Assembly (NCBI GenBank): GCA_037178625.1
Contig: CM074148.1
Coordinates: forward strand, 186,001 to 250,000
DNA from: Skeletonema tropicum
Taxonomy: Eukaryota > Bacillariophyta > Thalassiosirophyceae > Thalassiosirales > Thalassiosiraceae
DNA length: 64,000 bases
Reading direction: 5' to 3'
The notes under the pieces were generated by a model that had not been told where the DNA came from, did not search any database, and saw only the letters and a program-made list of their open reading frames with translations. Below are positions 1-10,250 of this stretch, piece by piece. The first letter of the stretch is position 1, and the number at the start of each line of letters is the position of its first letter. Made by a program: the position numbers and the translations under genes.

Positions 1-429
1 CGATCGGTACACCTAACCGGACACAAGAGAGGAGAGACACTTCAGAAGAGAGAGACAGGAGTGGTGCGAAAATTGGGTTAAACTCTCAGTTTGACCCCCT
101 TGCCCTGACACAAGCTATGCTGGGGTTCCATTTGGAATCTTAGCTGAGCTTTTGTGCCCCACCCAGTTGCGTGTACGCAACCTCAGGGCAAGGAGGAGGG
201 AGTGATGAGATTTTCGAAGAATACCCCACCTGCACAGAAGGAAGTTTGGATGTGATGGAGGCTGTGTCGGGGCCAGCATCACAGAACAAACTCTTTCTGG
301 GCTTCGAGCCACTCCTTTCTCTGAGACCTGAATCGCGTTGTGTCTCTCCATACTCATACTTGGGAGGAGTTCCTGAAACTAAAATAAAGGAAAGCAATTT
401 GTGAGAAGTATCTCCCGCCCAGACTCGGT

Positions 430-1790
430 CCCTGCCTTTGCCGATCTGATTTTTGCCAGCACGTGTCTTAGCCCGTGCGAACTAGTTGTCGCCAATTGCC
501 GTTGTTGGGAGGTGCCACCACCTGCCTTTGCCGAGGTGAAATTTTGACTGCGCGTACAGACGAAATGGCAAGTTTGCCACCAGCCACTTGCCTTTGCGGG
601 GAAGTTGCCACCACCTGCCTTTGCCGATGATGCAAGATTGCCTGCGCGTGCCAGACGATCCCGCTGTATTACCGCCACTTGCCGTTGTTTGGAAGTGCAA
701 CCACCTGCCTTTGCCAGTGGACCACCACAATAAATAATAACATTTGTCATGAAAAAAAAAACGAAAATTTACATACAAATCGTACCTGTTCGGAGAAGAC
801 TGCCAATTCCTCTGCACGTTGCTTCTAGCCTCTGGTACCAACGCTGAGCTGTGAGGGCCTCGTGCCACGGCTGCTTCCAATTGTTCCATCGTCCAATTTG
901 GGCCAGTTTCCACTGGGCATCATATCACTCGCCATAGGTTGGAAGTTATCATCTCCGGCAGTTGCCAATGTGGCCTCGTTTTTCCACCCCTGCCATAGCG
1001 AACTCGGTCGTCTTCTGCTTCACTCAAACTTTCCGATGTGGATGGTAGCCTTTCTTCCCGTGCCGTTGCCCGCTCAGACGCAATCATATCACTCGCCGTA
1101 GGTTGGAAGTTATCATCTCGGGCAGTTGCCAAAGGTGAAGGATGACTTCCAGTGGTTCGATCAGACGCAGTCTTATCACTTGCCTTAGGATGGAAGTTAT
1201 TATCTCCGGCAGTTGCCGAAGGTGAAGGATGACTTCCAGCGTTGTGTCCACCTGTGTGGATGCTTCCTGCCACAGTTGTGGGGTTGCCGAATTTTTCGCC
1301 ACTTCCCTTTGTTGGGAATTTACCATCGACAGCAGTTGCTGAGGTTGGAGAATCGTCTGCACGCCAAGACGACCCTGCGCTAGTTTTACCACAACTTGCC
1401 CGGACAGGGAAGTTGATGACACTCGCTGTTGCGAAGTTGCCACAGCCACTTGCCATAGATATGGAGCAGCTTTTGTCGTCACGTGCAGTTGCCCGCGCCG
1501 ACGAGGTTTGCCGTAGGTTGGAAGTTATCATCTCCGGCAGGTGCCGAAGGTGAAGGATTACTTCCAGTGGGAAACCTGGTTGGAAAGTTTCCACTAACTG
1601 CAGTTGCAGATGAGGAAAGCTTCCCTGCGTTGTGTCCACCCACAGTTGTGGGATGGATGCTTCCTGCCACAGTTGTGGGGTTGCCGAATTTTTCGCCACT
1701 TCCCTTTGTTGGGAATTTACCATCGACAGCAGTTGCTGAGGTTGGAGAATCGTCTGCACGCCAAGACAACCCTGCGCTAGTTTCTTTCTA
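430..1790. repeat. Degenerate tandem and interspersed short repeats
   Basis: From about 430 to 720 a short word resembling 'ccacctgcctttgccg' recurs four or more times with variable spacers. From about 900 to 1600 a longer word, 'ggttggaagttatcatct' followed by 'ccggcagttgcc', recurs at least four times, often followed by 'gaaggatgacttccag'. Long ORFs on both strands here simply translate the repeats (AKAGGG-type periodicity) and I do not call them genes. The rest of 1-2130 shows no recognisable gene or RNA. Confidence 0.75.
1257..1783 (+). repeat. 130-bp direct duplication (1257-1386 and 1654-1783)
   Basis: Positions 1257-1386 and 1654-1783 are 130-bp direct copies. I see a single difference (gacgacc against gacaacc near the end). 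The near identity marks a recent duplication inside the older, more diverged repeat field. Confidence 0.85.
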
Positions 1791-2130
1791 CAAACTAACA
1801 GCTAAACCCAAACGTCTAGGCGTGCCAATCGACATGGAGGTTGCATGCCGATCCCAAAAGATCGAATGAGAGGAACGATCGAGATCTGCGCCCTCCATTA
1901 TCGTCCGTCCGTCACAACAAGTTTTTTTATTGTGTTCGACCTTCAGCTAAGTAATAAAGCCCCACATGGCATGAACAAACGTCACTGACTGCTTTATCAA
2001 GAGCATAATCTAGAGAATACCAACGGCATGCAGTTGGCGGTTTGAGCTGACGGGCGCAAGTCGGGATGATTGATTTGCATCAAGCATCATCATGTTATGT
2101 TTCAACGGAACCAACCCGGTACCCGGTAAT

Positions 2131-2423
2131 TGTTGGAAATCAGAGTGAACAGGATAAGTGGGCCGGCACGAAAGGTAAGAAGCAGCCCACGTATGCTGAC
2201 GTCGTCTCTCGCAGCTAATGCAATCACCTACCTCCACGTATCAGCCAAGAAGGGCTGATCATGACAAGAGCCAAGATCGATGAGCTCACAATCGATAAAA
2301 TACGTATTACCCTAGTATAAGTAAAAGTTATCGATAGTGTGTTAAATAGATTGCTGGATCTTGGTGGGCGCAAAGGTTGGGGTGATCTCCACCATTATCT
2401 CCAGGAGAAGCCATTCTGCAACA
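2131..2423 (+). repeat. 5' LTR
   Basis: 293 bp, starts TGTTGG and ends CAACA, preceded by the target-site copy gtaat. It contains the last 88 nt of the gag-pol reading frame because the 3' LTR does. It should hold the promoter; no canonical TATA box stands out. Confidence 0.95.
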
Positions 2424-2451
2424 TATTTTATCGATTGGGATAGTTGCTCTT

Positions 2452-5400
2452 ATGAGTGCTGAAGAATCGAAGACAAGCCCTGCGGGGGCGGGGGCGGATG
2501 AATCCAGTAAGAATGCTGGTACGGTCAACCAACAACGCGGTGGCAGTCACAACAAACAAAAGAAACAAAAACAAAATCAACATCAAAACAACTCGGACAG
2601 GTCGACGTTCAAAGGCGAGGTTCCCGAGCTCGGAGCAATCATGGTTGGAGAAACAGCAGCAAAAACAAAGTCCTTCTTCGACAAAGTAGATAAGTCAATT
2701 AAGCTCCGCATCGGAAGGGAAATGGACCAATTGACACTTCAGTCAATCAATGCTGGAGAGATGATCAAGCCTGATGAGTATGACGCGGAACTGAAGGCTG
2801 ACGGCAACTTCAAGGACGCTAAGGAAAAGCTTAAGTATGAAATCCATTACAGTAAGAACCTTAAACGGGAGGAGCTAGTAGAGAATGAGCTTACGCAGGT
2901 GTTCCATCTCTACATCGGACAATGCAGTGACGAGGTCAAGTCAACCCTCAAGGAACATGAGAAATACGACGAGATGGAAAAGAAGATGGATGTGTTCCTC
3001 CTACGCAAGATGCTGCTCAACCTATCGGTGGGTTTTAAGAGCACTAAGCAACCTGTGAAAACGCTATTTGTATGTCTCAGGGAGTTCATGATGATTCGTC
3101 AGCATAAGGGTGAACCCAATGCAACCTTCCTCAAGCGGTTCAAGGATCTGAAGGCCACTGTGCAAGAACTCATTGGGGGGGATGATGAACCTTTTATCTA
3201 CGCCTATCTATCACTCCTCAAGATGCACTGCAAGTCGTTGAATATTGATGATCACACAAAGCTCGACGGTGACACCAAAACGGAATACATGACGTTGCAA
3301 CAATCGAAGATGGAAGCCATGCACTTCGTCCTTGCGTCTGATCAAGATCGCTATGGCGGGATGATTCAGGACTTCGACCGGGCCTATCTCAGTGGAGTGG
3401 ACAAGTACCCTGTCACCCTAATCAAGGCCTACAATTTGCTCAACCACTGGCATGCTGACAAGAGGCAGAAGAAAAAGGCAACAAGTGACACCGAGTTGGG
3501 AGTTTCGTTCAACCAGGTCGGGGATCAGGATGGCAACGAAAACACTGACAATCACCGGGTGACGTGCGAACGATGCGGCAGGCAACACCGTGGTACATGC
3601 ACTGCTACCAAGCACAAAGACGGAACGGTCCTACATATTGGTGGAAGTGTGACGGAAGTAGAATCTGGTGGTGGCGGTGGTGATGACTCTGTAAGTAACT
3701 GTCCCGAGCCTCATGCTCCAGAGAATGATTGTGATGTATACTGTAGTGAAATTATGGAATCGCTCATCTTCGTTCAATCAAATATTGATCACAGTGGGGG
3801 GGATCAAAAGAGGTCGAATCCTCCTTCTAACAACAAAATGCTGGTCATGGATTGCGGGTCATCGGTCGATCTCGTCAGCAATCCTGACCTATTGAAAGAA
3901 ATTTATGAATCTGACACGGTTTTAACAATCAGATGCAATGCGGGGGTAAAGACTACGCGGTGGAGAGGAAAGCTTCCAGGACTAGGCTGGGTATGGCTTC
4001 TCCACGGTGGAGTCGCTAATATTCTTTCTTTGAGCCGCATGAAGGAGAGATTTAGAGTCACTTACGATAGTGCTCTGGGCAACTCATTCAATGTGATCAA
4101 GGAGGATGGGAGAGTAGTCCGGTTCACTGAGAGAAGTAACCGTTTATATTGTTTTGATATGCACGAACGAACTGAAGAGAGCACCATTCTAATCACTACA
4201 GTAGACGATAACAAACTAAAATTCTCTGGACAGGACGTTGCCAAAGCAGATCAGGCGAGAATACTCCAGCGACGACTCGGCCGGCCATCCACAGCTGACT
4301 TCATTCGTTATATCCAGAACAAATTGATCAAAAACTGCCCCGTGACTGCACAAGATGTCAGAAATGCTGAGATAATCTATGGCCCTGATTTGGGAAACCT
4401 GAAGGGCAAGACTACCAGAGTGAAACCACCTCCCATTCGTGTGCAACACATTGAAATACCTCGACACATTATGGAGCACTACAAGAATGTAACACTCTCC
4501 GTTGACATTATGAAGGTTACGGGAATTCCTTTCCTCATGACCATCTCCGAACATATTAAATTTGGTACCGCTGGAAGACTTGCTACCATGAAAACGAGTC
4601 ATATCATCGAACATTTTAAGAAAATCATCGGTCTATACATTGTGAGAGGATTTCGTGTGAAGATAATGCTTGCTGACAATCAATTTGAATCGATGCGTGA
4701 TGATATTGCTAACTTACACGTCCAATTGCACATCGTTGCAAGGGATGAACATGTTCCCGAAGTTGAACGGTTCAACCGCACCATCAAGGAGAGAGTGAGA
4801 GCTAGCTACAACACCCTTCCTTTCACTCACTACCCACCAGTCTTGGTCGCCGAAATGGTGTTTGCTGCAGTGTTTTGGAGGAATATGTTCCCATTAAAAG
4901 GTGGCGTCTCTCAAACTCAAAGTCCCGCTGAACTCATTGTGAATCGTTCCCTTGATGTTCATGCTCACTGCAAGGTTGGATTGGGAGACTACGTACAAAC
5001 TCATGAAGAACATGACAATTCCATGGACAGTCGTACAATTGGAGCTATCGCTCTTCGGCCAGCAGACGGAGACAACTCGTATTACTTCTTGAATCTTTCC
5101 ACTGGACGCCGCATTCACCGTCGCAGCTTCACACCTCTGCCCATGCCGCAGGGGGTTATTGACCAAGTTCACCGTTTGGCACGTCGGCAGAAAGCATCCA
5201 AAACTCTTACCTTCACTAACACTGCCGGTGAAGACCTGGACATCCTCTACGCTGACCTCGACCGTGATGAAGACGATCTCCCACTTGATGAGGCGAACGC
5301 AGGAGTGAATGATGATGATGACGATGACGATGACAGCGATTATGAAGACAATGGCAGTGAAGGCACCGGAAATAGTAATGATGATGATGAAAGTGATGAC

Positions 5401-7935
5401 GACAGCAACGATGGTAACTACTACAATGCTCTCAGAGAAGATGATGACGATGAAGAAGATGACGATGTAGCTGAAGATGATGTCGAGTATGAAGTGACTG
5501 CAGCAGAGGCAACAGAGGATGCTATGGCAGAAGATGATGCACAAGAATCCGAGGAAAATGCAGGAGTGAATGATGACAATGCAGAACCGGAGGAAAATGC
5601 AGAAGTGAATGATGATAATAATAATACGCCCGACTCTGACGACGAGGAAATCCCAGGAGTGGGTGACGACGAGGAAATCCCAGGAGTGGATGATCACCTC
5701 GACAGTGTAAATGAAGATGAAGATGGCCATGATGTTGAAGACGTTGAAGATGAAGCAGACAATGGTCATCTCGAAACTGAGGATGACGCGGATGCAAATG
5801 AAGAGCGTACGTACAACAGGATGAACTTGCGCAACCAGCCAAGGAAGAACTACAATGTGTTTGCCATGGAAGGCAGTGAAATACCTGACGATATTGAAAT
5901 GGTAATGCTTACCCTTAATGATGACTGTGAGACAGGAGTGGAGGAAACAAAGCTTGATCCAGAGGAATTCGAACTCGCACGGGTGACAGCTGAGTGTATG
6001 TTCCTGACAGGACACCTCGGCTGGAAGGAAGGCCTTGATAGTGACGACATGCCTCTAAGTGAATATGCGTTTATGATGGAAGAAATCACACTCGTCACCG
6101 AGCAAATGAACTGGAAAAAGGGGCTCAAAGTATTTAAACAACAAGGCAAGGAGGACCTGGCAGAAGAAGCCATCACGAAGGAGCTACAGCAAATACACGA
6201 CATGCAGGGTTTCCAGCCTAAACACTGGTATGAAATGACAAAAGAAGAGAGAGCAAATGCACTCAACTATCTCATGTACTTGAAAGAGAAAAGAAATGGG
6301 ATTATCAAGGGACGTGGCTGTGCTGACGGTCGACCACAGAGATTATACACGACAAAAATGGAGGCATCTTCTCCGACAGTGAGGCAAGCCTCAATCATGT
6401 TGACATGCATGATAGATGCATATGAAAAAAGAGCCGTTGCTACTGCAGATATTCCAGGTGCATTCCTACAGACAAAATGGCCAAAGGACAAAAAGGATGT
6501 GCATGTAATGTTGGACGGCGAAATGGCGATGCTACTGGCAAAAATCGATCCACCTACATATCAAGAGTTTGTGCACCACCGTCGAGGAGAGCCATACATC
6601 TACTGCAGGTTAAACGTCGCACTATATGGGACTCTTCTTGCGGCAGTATTGTTCTGGAAGAAGCTCACCCGCTTCATGGTCGACAATGGCTTTGAAGTCA
6701 ACCCGTATGACTGGTGCGTGGTGAATAAAATGATTGATGGGAAACAGTGCACCATCGTGTGGCATGTGGATGATCTGAAGATCTCCCATGTGAGCGAGGA
6801 CGTTGTCAGTGACATCATCGATCTACTGCAAAAAGAATACGGAAAGGTGGGCAACCTAGCTGTTACTAGAGGAAAGGTACATGAATACCTCGGCATGACC
6901 CTAGACTTCTCGGACGCCAAAAAGATTATCGTTGATATGGAAAAATTCTTCGATGGAGTGCTAGAGGATCTTCCGGACGATATGGACGGATATGCTGCCA
7001 CTCCAGCAGCTGATCACCTCTTCAAAACAAGAGATAACGCGCCGAAGCTTGACGAAAAGAGAGCTGAACTGTTCCGATCCAAGACAGCACAGATTCTGTT
7101 TGGATCCCAGCGGGCTAGGCCCGATCTAAGGCTGGTCGTATCCTTCCTCACCAAGAGAGTGAAGACACCCGACGAGGATGATTACAAGAAGCTAGCAAGA
7201 GCAATGAAATACATCAGAAGAACAAAATGGCTACGGCTGACCATTGAAGCAGAATACCTCGACCAAAATCACTGGTTCATTGATGGAGCATTTGCGGTGC
7301 ACGATGACATGAGAAGCCACACCGGAGGGTACATGACCTTCGGAAGGGGAATGATCGACGGGTCATCCAGTGGTCAAAAGATAAACACAACTAGTTCAAC
7401 AGAAGCTGAAGTCGTGGGGGTGCATGATAATATGCCTGCCATCCTTTGGACTCGATATTTCATGGAGGCACAGGGATATCCACTCAAGCCATCTGTCATT
7501 CATCAAGACAACATGAGTGCCATGTTGCTAGAGACCAACGGGAGAGGCTCAAGCAGCAAGCGAACCAGACATATGAATGTCAGGTACTTCTTTGTAGCGG
7601 ACGTGTTGAAGCGAAAGGAAGCAGTCTTACAATATTGTCCAACCGATGAAATGATCGGAGACTTCTTCACAAAACCTCTCGGCGGAGCAAAGTTCCGACG
7701 ATTCAGGAACATTATCATGAACATTACCCACGATGAGCATGGTCCAGTGGATGTTGATGAACTCATGGCCAGTCATTATGATAAGATGAAGGAAAGAATT
7801 GATGAGTCTAAACCAATGCAATCCATTGATTCAGGCTCACAGGAGTGTGTTGGAAATCAGAGTGAACAGGATAAGTGGGCCGGCACGAAAGGTAAGAAGC
7901 AGCCCACGTATGCTGACGTCGTCTCTCGCAGCTAA
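2452..7935 (+). CDS. copia gag-pol polyprotein
   Basis: A single uninterrupted 1827-codon ORF, starting at ATG 29 nt after the 5' LTR. The Gag-like region is followed by a zinc knuckle at residues 372-383 (CERCGRQHRGTC, a short CX2CX3HX3C form), a protease with LVMDCGSS at about 464-471 (DCG rather than DTG/DSG), and a pre-integrase segment near 600-640. The integrase catalytic residues appear to be D685, D742 and E772 (in VPEVERFNR), with only 29 residues between the last two. A very acidic Asp/Glu linker spans about 945-1130. Reverse transcriptase follows (ADIPGAF near 1332, WHVDD with D1440-D1441), then RNase H (FIDGAF, D1611, through SSTEAE and TKPLGG). The stop codon lies 88 nt inside the 3' LTR. 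Protease-IN-RT-RH order defines copia. There is no separate gag stop or frameshift, so the Gag:Pol ratio must be set another way. Confidence 0.95.
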   Translation: MSAEESKTSPAGAGADESSKNAGTVNQQRGGSHNKQKKQKQNQHQNNSDRSTFKGEVPELGAIMVGETAAKTKSFFDKVDKSIKLRIGREMDQLTLQSINAGEMIKPDEYDAELKADGNFKDAKEKLKYEIHYSKNLKREELVENELTQVFHLYIGQCSDEVKSTLKEHEKYDEMEKKMDVFLLRKMLLNLSVGFKSTKQPVKTLFVCLREFMMIRQHKGEPNATFLKRFKDLKATVQELIGGDDEPFIYAYLSLLKMHCKSLNIDDHTKLDGDTKTEYMTLQQSKMEAMHFVLASDQDRYGGMIQDFDRAYLSGVDKYPVTLIKAYNLLNHWHADKRQKKKATSDTELGVSFNQVGDQDGNENTDNHRVTCERCGRQHRGTCTATKHKDGTVLHIGGSVTEVESGGGGGDDSVSNCPEPHAPENDCDVYCSEIMESLIFVQSNIDHSGGDQKRSNPPSNNKMLVMDCGSSVDLVSNPDLLKEIYESDTVLTIRCNAGVKTTRWRGKLPGLGWVWLLHGGVANILSLSRMKERFRVTYDSALGNSFNVIKEDGRVVRFTERSNRLYCFDMHERTEESTILITTVDDNKLKFSGQDVAKADQARILQRRLGRPSTADFIRYIQNKLIKNCPVTAQDVRNAEIIYGPDLGNLKGKTTRVKPPPIRVQHIEIPRHIMEHYKNVTLSVDIMKVTGIPFLMTISEHIKFGTAGRLATMKTSHIIEHFKKIIGLYIVRGFRVKIMLADNQFESMRDDIANLHVQLHIVARDEHVPEVERFNRTIKERVRASYNTLPFTHYPPVLVAEMVFAAVFWRNMFPLKGGVSQTQSPAELIVNRSLDVHAHCKVGLGDYVQTHEEHDNSMDSRTIGAIALRPADGDNSYYFLNLSTGRRIHRRSFTPLPMPQGVIDQVHRLARRQKASKTLTFTNTAGEDLDILYADLDRDEDDLPLDEANAGVNDDDDDDDDSDYEDNGSEGTGNSNDDDESDDDSNDGNYYNALREDDDDEEDDDVAEDDVEYEVTAAEATEDAMAEDDAQESEENAGVNDDNAEPEENAEVNDDNNNTPDSDDEEIPGVGDDEEIPGVDDHLDSVNEDEDGHDVEDVEDEADNGHLETEDDADANEERTYNRMNLRNQPRKNYNVFAMEGSEIPDDIEMVMLTLNDDCETGVEETKLDPEEFELARVTAECMFLTGHLGWKEGLDSDDMPLSEYAFMMEEITLVTEQMNWKKGLKVFKQQGKEDLAEEAITKELQQIHDMQGFQPKHWYEMTKEERANALNYLMYLKEKRNGIIKGRGCADGRPQRLYTTKMEASSPTVRQASIMLTCMIDAYEKRAVATADIPGAFLQTKWPKDKKDVHVMLDGEMAMLLAKIDPPTYQEFVHHRRGEPYIYCRLNVALYGTLLAAVLFWKKLTRFMVDNGFEVNPYDWCVVNKMIDGKQCTIVWHVDDLKISHVSEDVVSDIIDLLQKEYGKVGNLAVTRGKVHEYLGMTLDFSDAKKIIVDMEKFFDGVLEDLPDDMDGYAATPAADHLFKTRDNAPKLDEKRAELFRSKTAQILFGSQRARPDLRLVVSFLTKRVKTPDEDDYKKLARAMKYIRRTKWLRLTIEAEYLDQNHWFIDGAFAVHDDMRSHTGGYMTFGRGMIDGSSSGQKINTTSSTEAEVVGVHDNMPAILWTRYFMEAQGYPLKPSVIHQDNMSAMLLETNGRGSSSKRTRHMNVRYFFVADVLKRKEAVLQYCPTDEMIGDFFTKPLGGAKFRRFRNIIMNITHDEHGPVDVDELMASHYDKMKERIDESKPMQSIDSGSQECVGNQSEQDKWAGTKGKKQPTYADVVSRS

Positions 7936-8140
7936 TGCAATCACCTACCTCCACGTATCAGCCAAGAAGGGCTGATCATGACAAGAGCCAAGATCGATGA
8001 GCTCACAATCGATAAAATACGTATTACCCTAGTATAAGTAAAAGTTATCGATAGTGTGTTAAATAGATTGCTGGATCTTGGTGGGCGCAAAGGTTGGGGT
8101 GATCTCCACCATTATCTCCAGGAGAAGCCATTCTGCAACA
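7848..8140 (+). repeat. 3' LTR
   Basis: Matches the 5' LTR along its full 293 bp. It carries codons 1800-1827 and the stop of gag-pol, and is followed by the target-site copy gtaat (8141-8145). Confidence 0.95.
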
Positions 8141-8145
8141 GTAAT

Positions 8146-9077
8146 TGGAGGAGGAGAATCATATTCTAATCAGTCGATAACTATAGATTTTTACCGCTGA
8201 TCAGGGAGATCGCAGAGCTCTATGAATTCCATCGTTCGATGAAGAGGCGAATGAGCATCTGTTGATTACTCGGCAAAAGCGAACGAACCACATCGATACA
8301 AATGAATATTTTTTGGTTGAAAAGGACGAATATATTGCTACAATTGAGTGATAATGGAGAGATGATCCCACATCACCCGTCAAGTCAGATTGTCAGTGAA
8401 GAGGGAAAAGAAGAATGCATCTAAGGGAACCATACAACTATGCAACTCGCCGCTGAGACTTAGTGTATGATTTCAAATAAGTCCAACAGAGTAGGAGTGT
8501 CAAAGATTGACGTCTTTGATAAGGAGTATGAGTTTTGAGTTCTGGTCAGCTTCTACTGACGCATGCATGGGCGCCCCAATGAAAATGTATGAACAGCCAA
8601 TCTAACCAATATATATTGCCTCGAGAGAGATGTCCAGTTTTCTATCAACAATTGTATAAGAATCAAGCTTGTATCATAGTCGATGGACAATTTATCTTGC
8701 TTTTTGTTTGCTGCCCACCGCCACGCTGCCACAAGTAAGAGATCAGCTGCAGCAGGAATGTTTGCGCTCACACCACAGGCTTCTCAAATTCAGGTAGCTC
8801 CCGCTCGTAAAATTTCTCTCTTGTGGCCGATCATTTCTCAGGACTAGGCGATGTGGGCACATTTGCGACTGAGCAATAGACAATGAAGATGCAGACAAAG
8901 AATCGAGACTGTTTTGTTGAATAGATGTTAGTATTATTTTATGCATCGCAAAGAAAAGAGCGACACATTACAAAGAGATATAGAAACATAATCTAGAGAT
9001 TCGCCAGTTTGGTCTTGGTCGGCTGTGAAAGAATAGTAAATCAAACTCGAACGTCGGCTGATTGATGTACAAAGCAA
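8146..9077. other. No gene recognised
   Basis: AT-rich flank between the retrotransposon and the next gene. Short ORFs on both strands show no domain, repeat or codon pattern that I can defend. Confidence 0.5.
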
Positions 9078-10250
9078 TTATGTATTGTTCAGATATGCCT
9101 TTTCTGCCGCTTTTTTGCTACGGTAGATAGGCGTTCCTTTAGGCGGTATGTAATACTTTGCACGAGTGCCATTGACATATCTGCGTGTTCTAACCGTCCA
9201 ACCCTCATACCCCTCCCACGGACCTTCACTTTCTATAGTAGATCTTCCGGGCGCAGGACGGTCCCCCCCCTGGTTTGGAACGAACACATCCCCTCCAGGT
9301 GAAACATACCATACAGATGTTCCCACACCCTCTCGGCCGTTGCTTCCCTCCCGCCCAGAAAGATCGGCGGGCTGATTTTCAGGATGCTCGGACACTTGTC
9401 CACGTTGACGAGATGATGATGAAGAGGAGAGATCGTCACCAGGATGCTCCGCCCTATCTTTCTCCGAATCTTCATTATTATCTTCATAATCGGAAACATC
9501 TCTGACTGCGTTCACCGACGAAAAGTTCACTGACGAAAAGGAGAGGGACATTTGAGAAGAATCGTTTGCATTGTCTAGATCATCCTCAACCGGTTGCTCT
9601 ACCCCCGAATCTTGATCTTTTTCCTCTGTGTCAGTGTGAGAATCAGAGAGGTACTCATTGCTTCTCGCATCATTAGAATGCTCCGATACACTCCGTTTGG
9701 GCATCCATTCAAAATGTCCTATGATCGTATGCCTCAGTTCACTACCTAGTTCTGCCTTAGTCATGCCAAACTTTGCAGCAAAGGCAATCAAGAGTTCATC
9801 GTGGGTCATTTCGGCATCGCAATTATGGCGAAGGCTGTCTCGAAGGCTGTCTACAATTCTAATAATTTCGAGAAAGCTCAGGCGCAGGTTGGCAGGATGA
9901 TTTTCAGGTGGTGGCACGTCGATCGGGACATTTCCCCCCTCTTGCCCTACATTGACATTCAAATCTTCACGTTCAGACAGCTGCACTCCATCAGGCTGCT
10001 CATCTGAATCAAGAGTATTCTCTGTTCTGGTACTTTCAGAAAGTGGACTCTCATTTCCATCACCAGTGACGACACTTTGTTGCGGCGAGGTGACAGTGGG
10101 AAAGCTAGAAGATGACTGGTAAGTTGACCTCTGGTCTAACTTTTTCGGGGTGGCTTCTTCGTCCTCTCTAGACTCTGTGCTATTGGCGTGAGCAGAAGGT
10201 AATACAACACGATCGGAGCCCGGAGAGGAAGGAATACTAGAGCTTGGATC
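9078..10250 (-). CDS. Acidic/Ser-rich tail in frame with the upstream gene; MBD-like C-terminus
   Basis: 390 codons open in exactly the frame of the gene at 10251-12301, separated from it only by the TGA at 10251-10253. There is no ATG near the 5' end of this stretch, so it is unlikely to be an independent gene. It is rich in Ser, Asp and Glu. About residues 110-190 of the segment hold a predicted-helical, conserved-looking part (LSFLEIIRIVDSLRDSL, then HDELLIAFAAKFGM). The extreme C-terminus reads GWTVRTR...AKYYIPPKG...YRSKKAAEKAYL, the spacing of Trp, Tyr-Tyr, Pro-Pro-x-Gly and Arg-Ser-Lys seen in methyl-CpG-binding (MBD/TAM) folds. That similarity is by eye only. Likely the distal part of one protein, reached by an intron that removes the TGA or by readthrough; alternatively a recent nonsense mutation. 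Confidence 0.55.
   Translation of the reverse strand, partial: DPSSSIPSSPGSDRVVLPSAHANSTESREDEEATPKKLDQRSTYQSSSSFPTVTSPQQSVVTGDGNESPLSESTRTENTLDSDEQPDGVQLSEREDLNVNVGQEGGNVPIDVPPPENHPANLRLSFLEIIRIVDSLRDSLRHNCDAEMTHDELLIAFAAKFGMTKAELGSELRHTIIGHFEWMPKRSVSEHSNDARSNEYLSDSHTDTEEKDQDSGVEQPVEDDLDNANDSSQMSLSFSSVNFSSVNAVRDVSDYEDNNEDSEKDRAEHPGDDLSSSSSSRQRGQVSEHPENQPADLSGREGSNGREGVGTSVWYVSPGGDVFVPNQGGDRPAPGRSTIESEGPWEGYEGWTVRTRRYVNGTRAKYYIPPKGTPIYRSKKAAEKAYLNNT

Larger units (their letters stand above)
2131..8140 (+). mobile_element. Complete Ty1/copia-type LTR retrotransposon
   Basis: A 6.0-kb element bounded by 293-bp direct LTRs (2131-2423 and 7848-8140) that match at every position I compared. The ends are TGTTG...CAACA. 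A 5-bp target duplication, gtaat, lies at 2126-2130 and 8141-8145. The single internal ORF has the copia order protease, integrase, reverse transcriptase, RNase H. Matching LTRs, an intact ORF and a clean target duplication indicate a very recent insertion, and the copy could still be mobile. The primer-binding site after the 5' LTR does not match the textbook initiator-Met tRNA complement and I could not assign a tRNA. No clear polypurine tract precedes the 3' LTR. Confidence 0.97.

Noticed and set aside
920..1759. 279-codon minus-strand ORF
   Set aside because: The translation only mirrors the interspersed repeats, overlapping frames are equally open, and no domain is visible.
4894..6015. 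373-codon minus-strand ORF rich in Ile/Val/Phe
   Set aside because: Antisense shadow of the acidic Asp/Glu tract in copia gag-pol; GAT/GAA codons read as ATC/TTC on the other strand.
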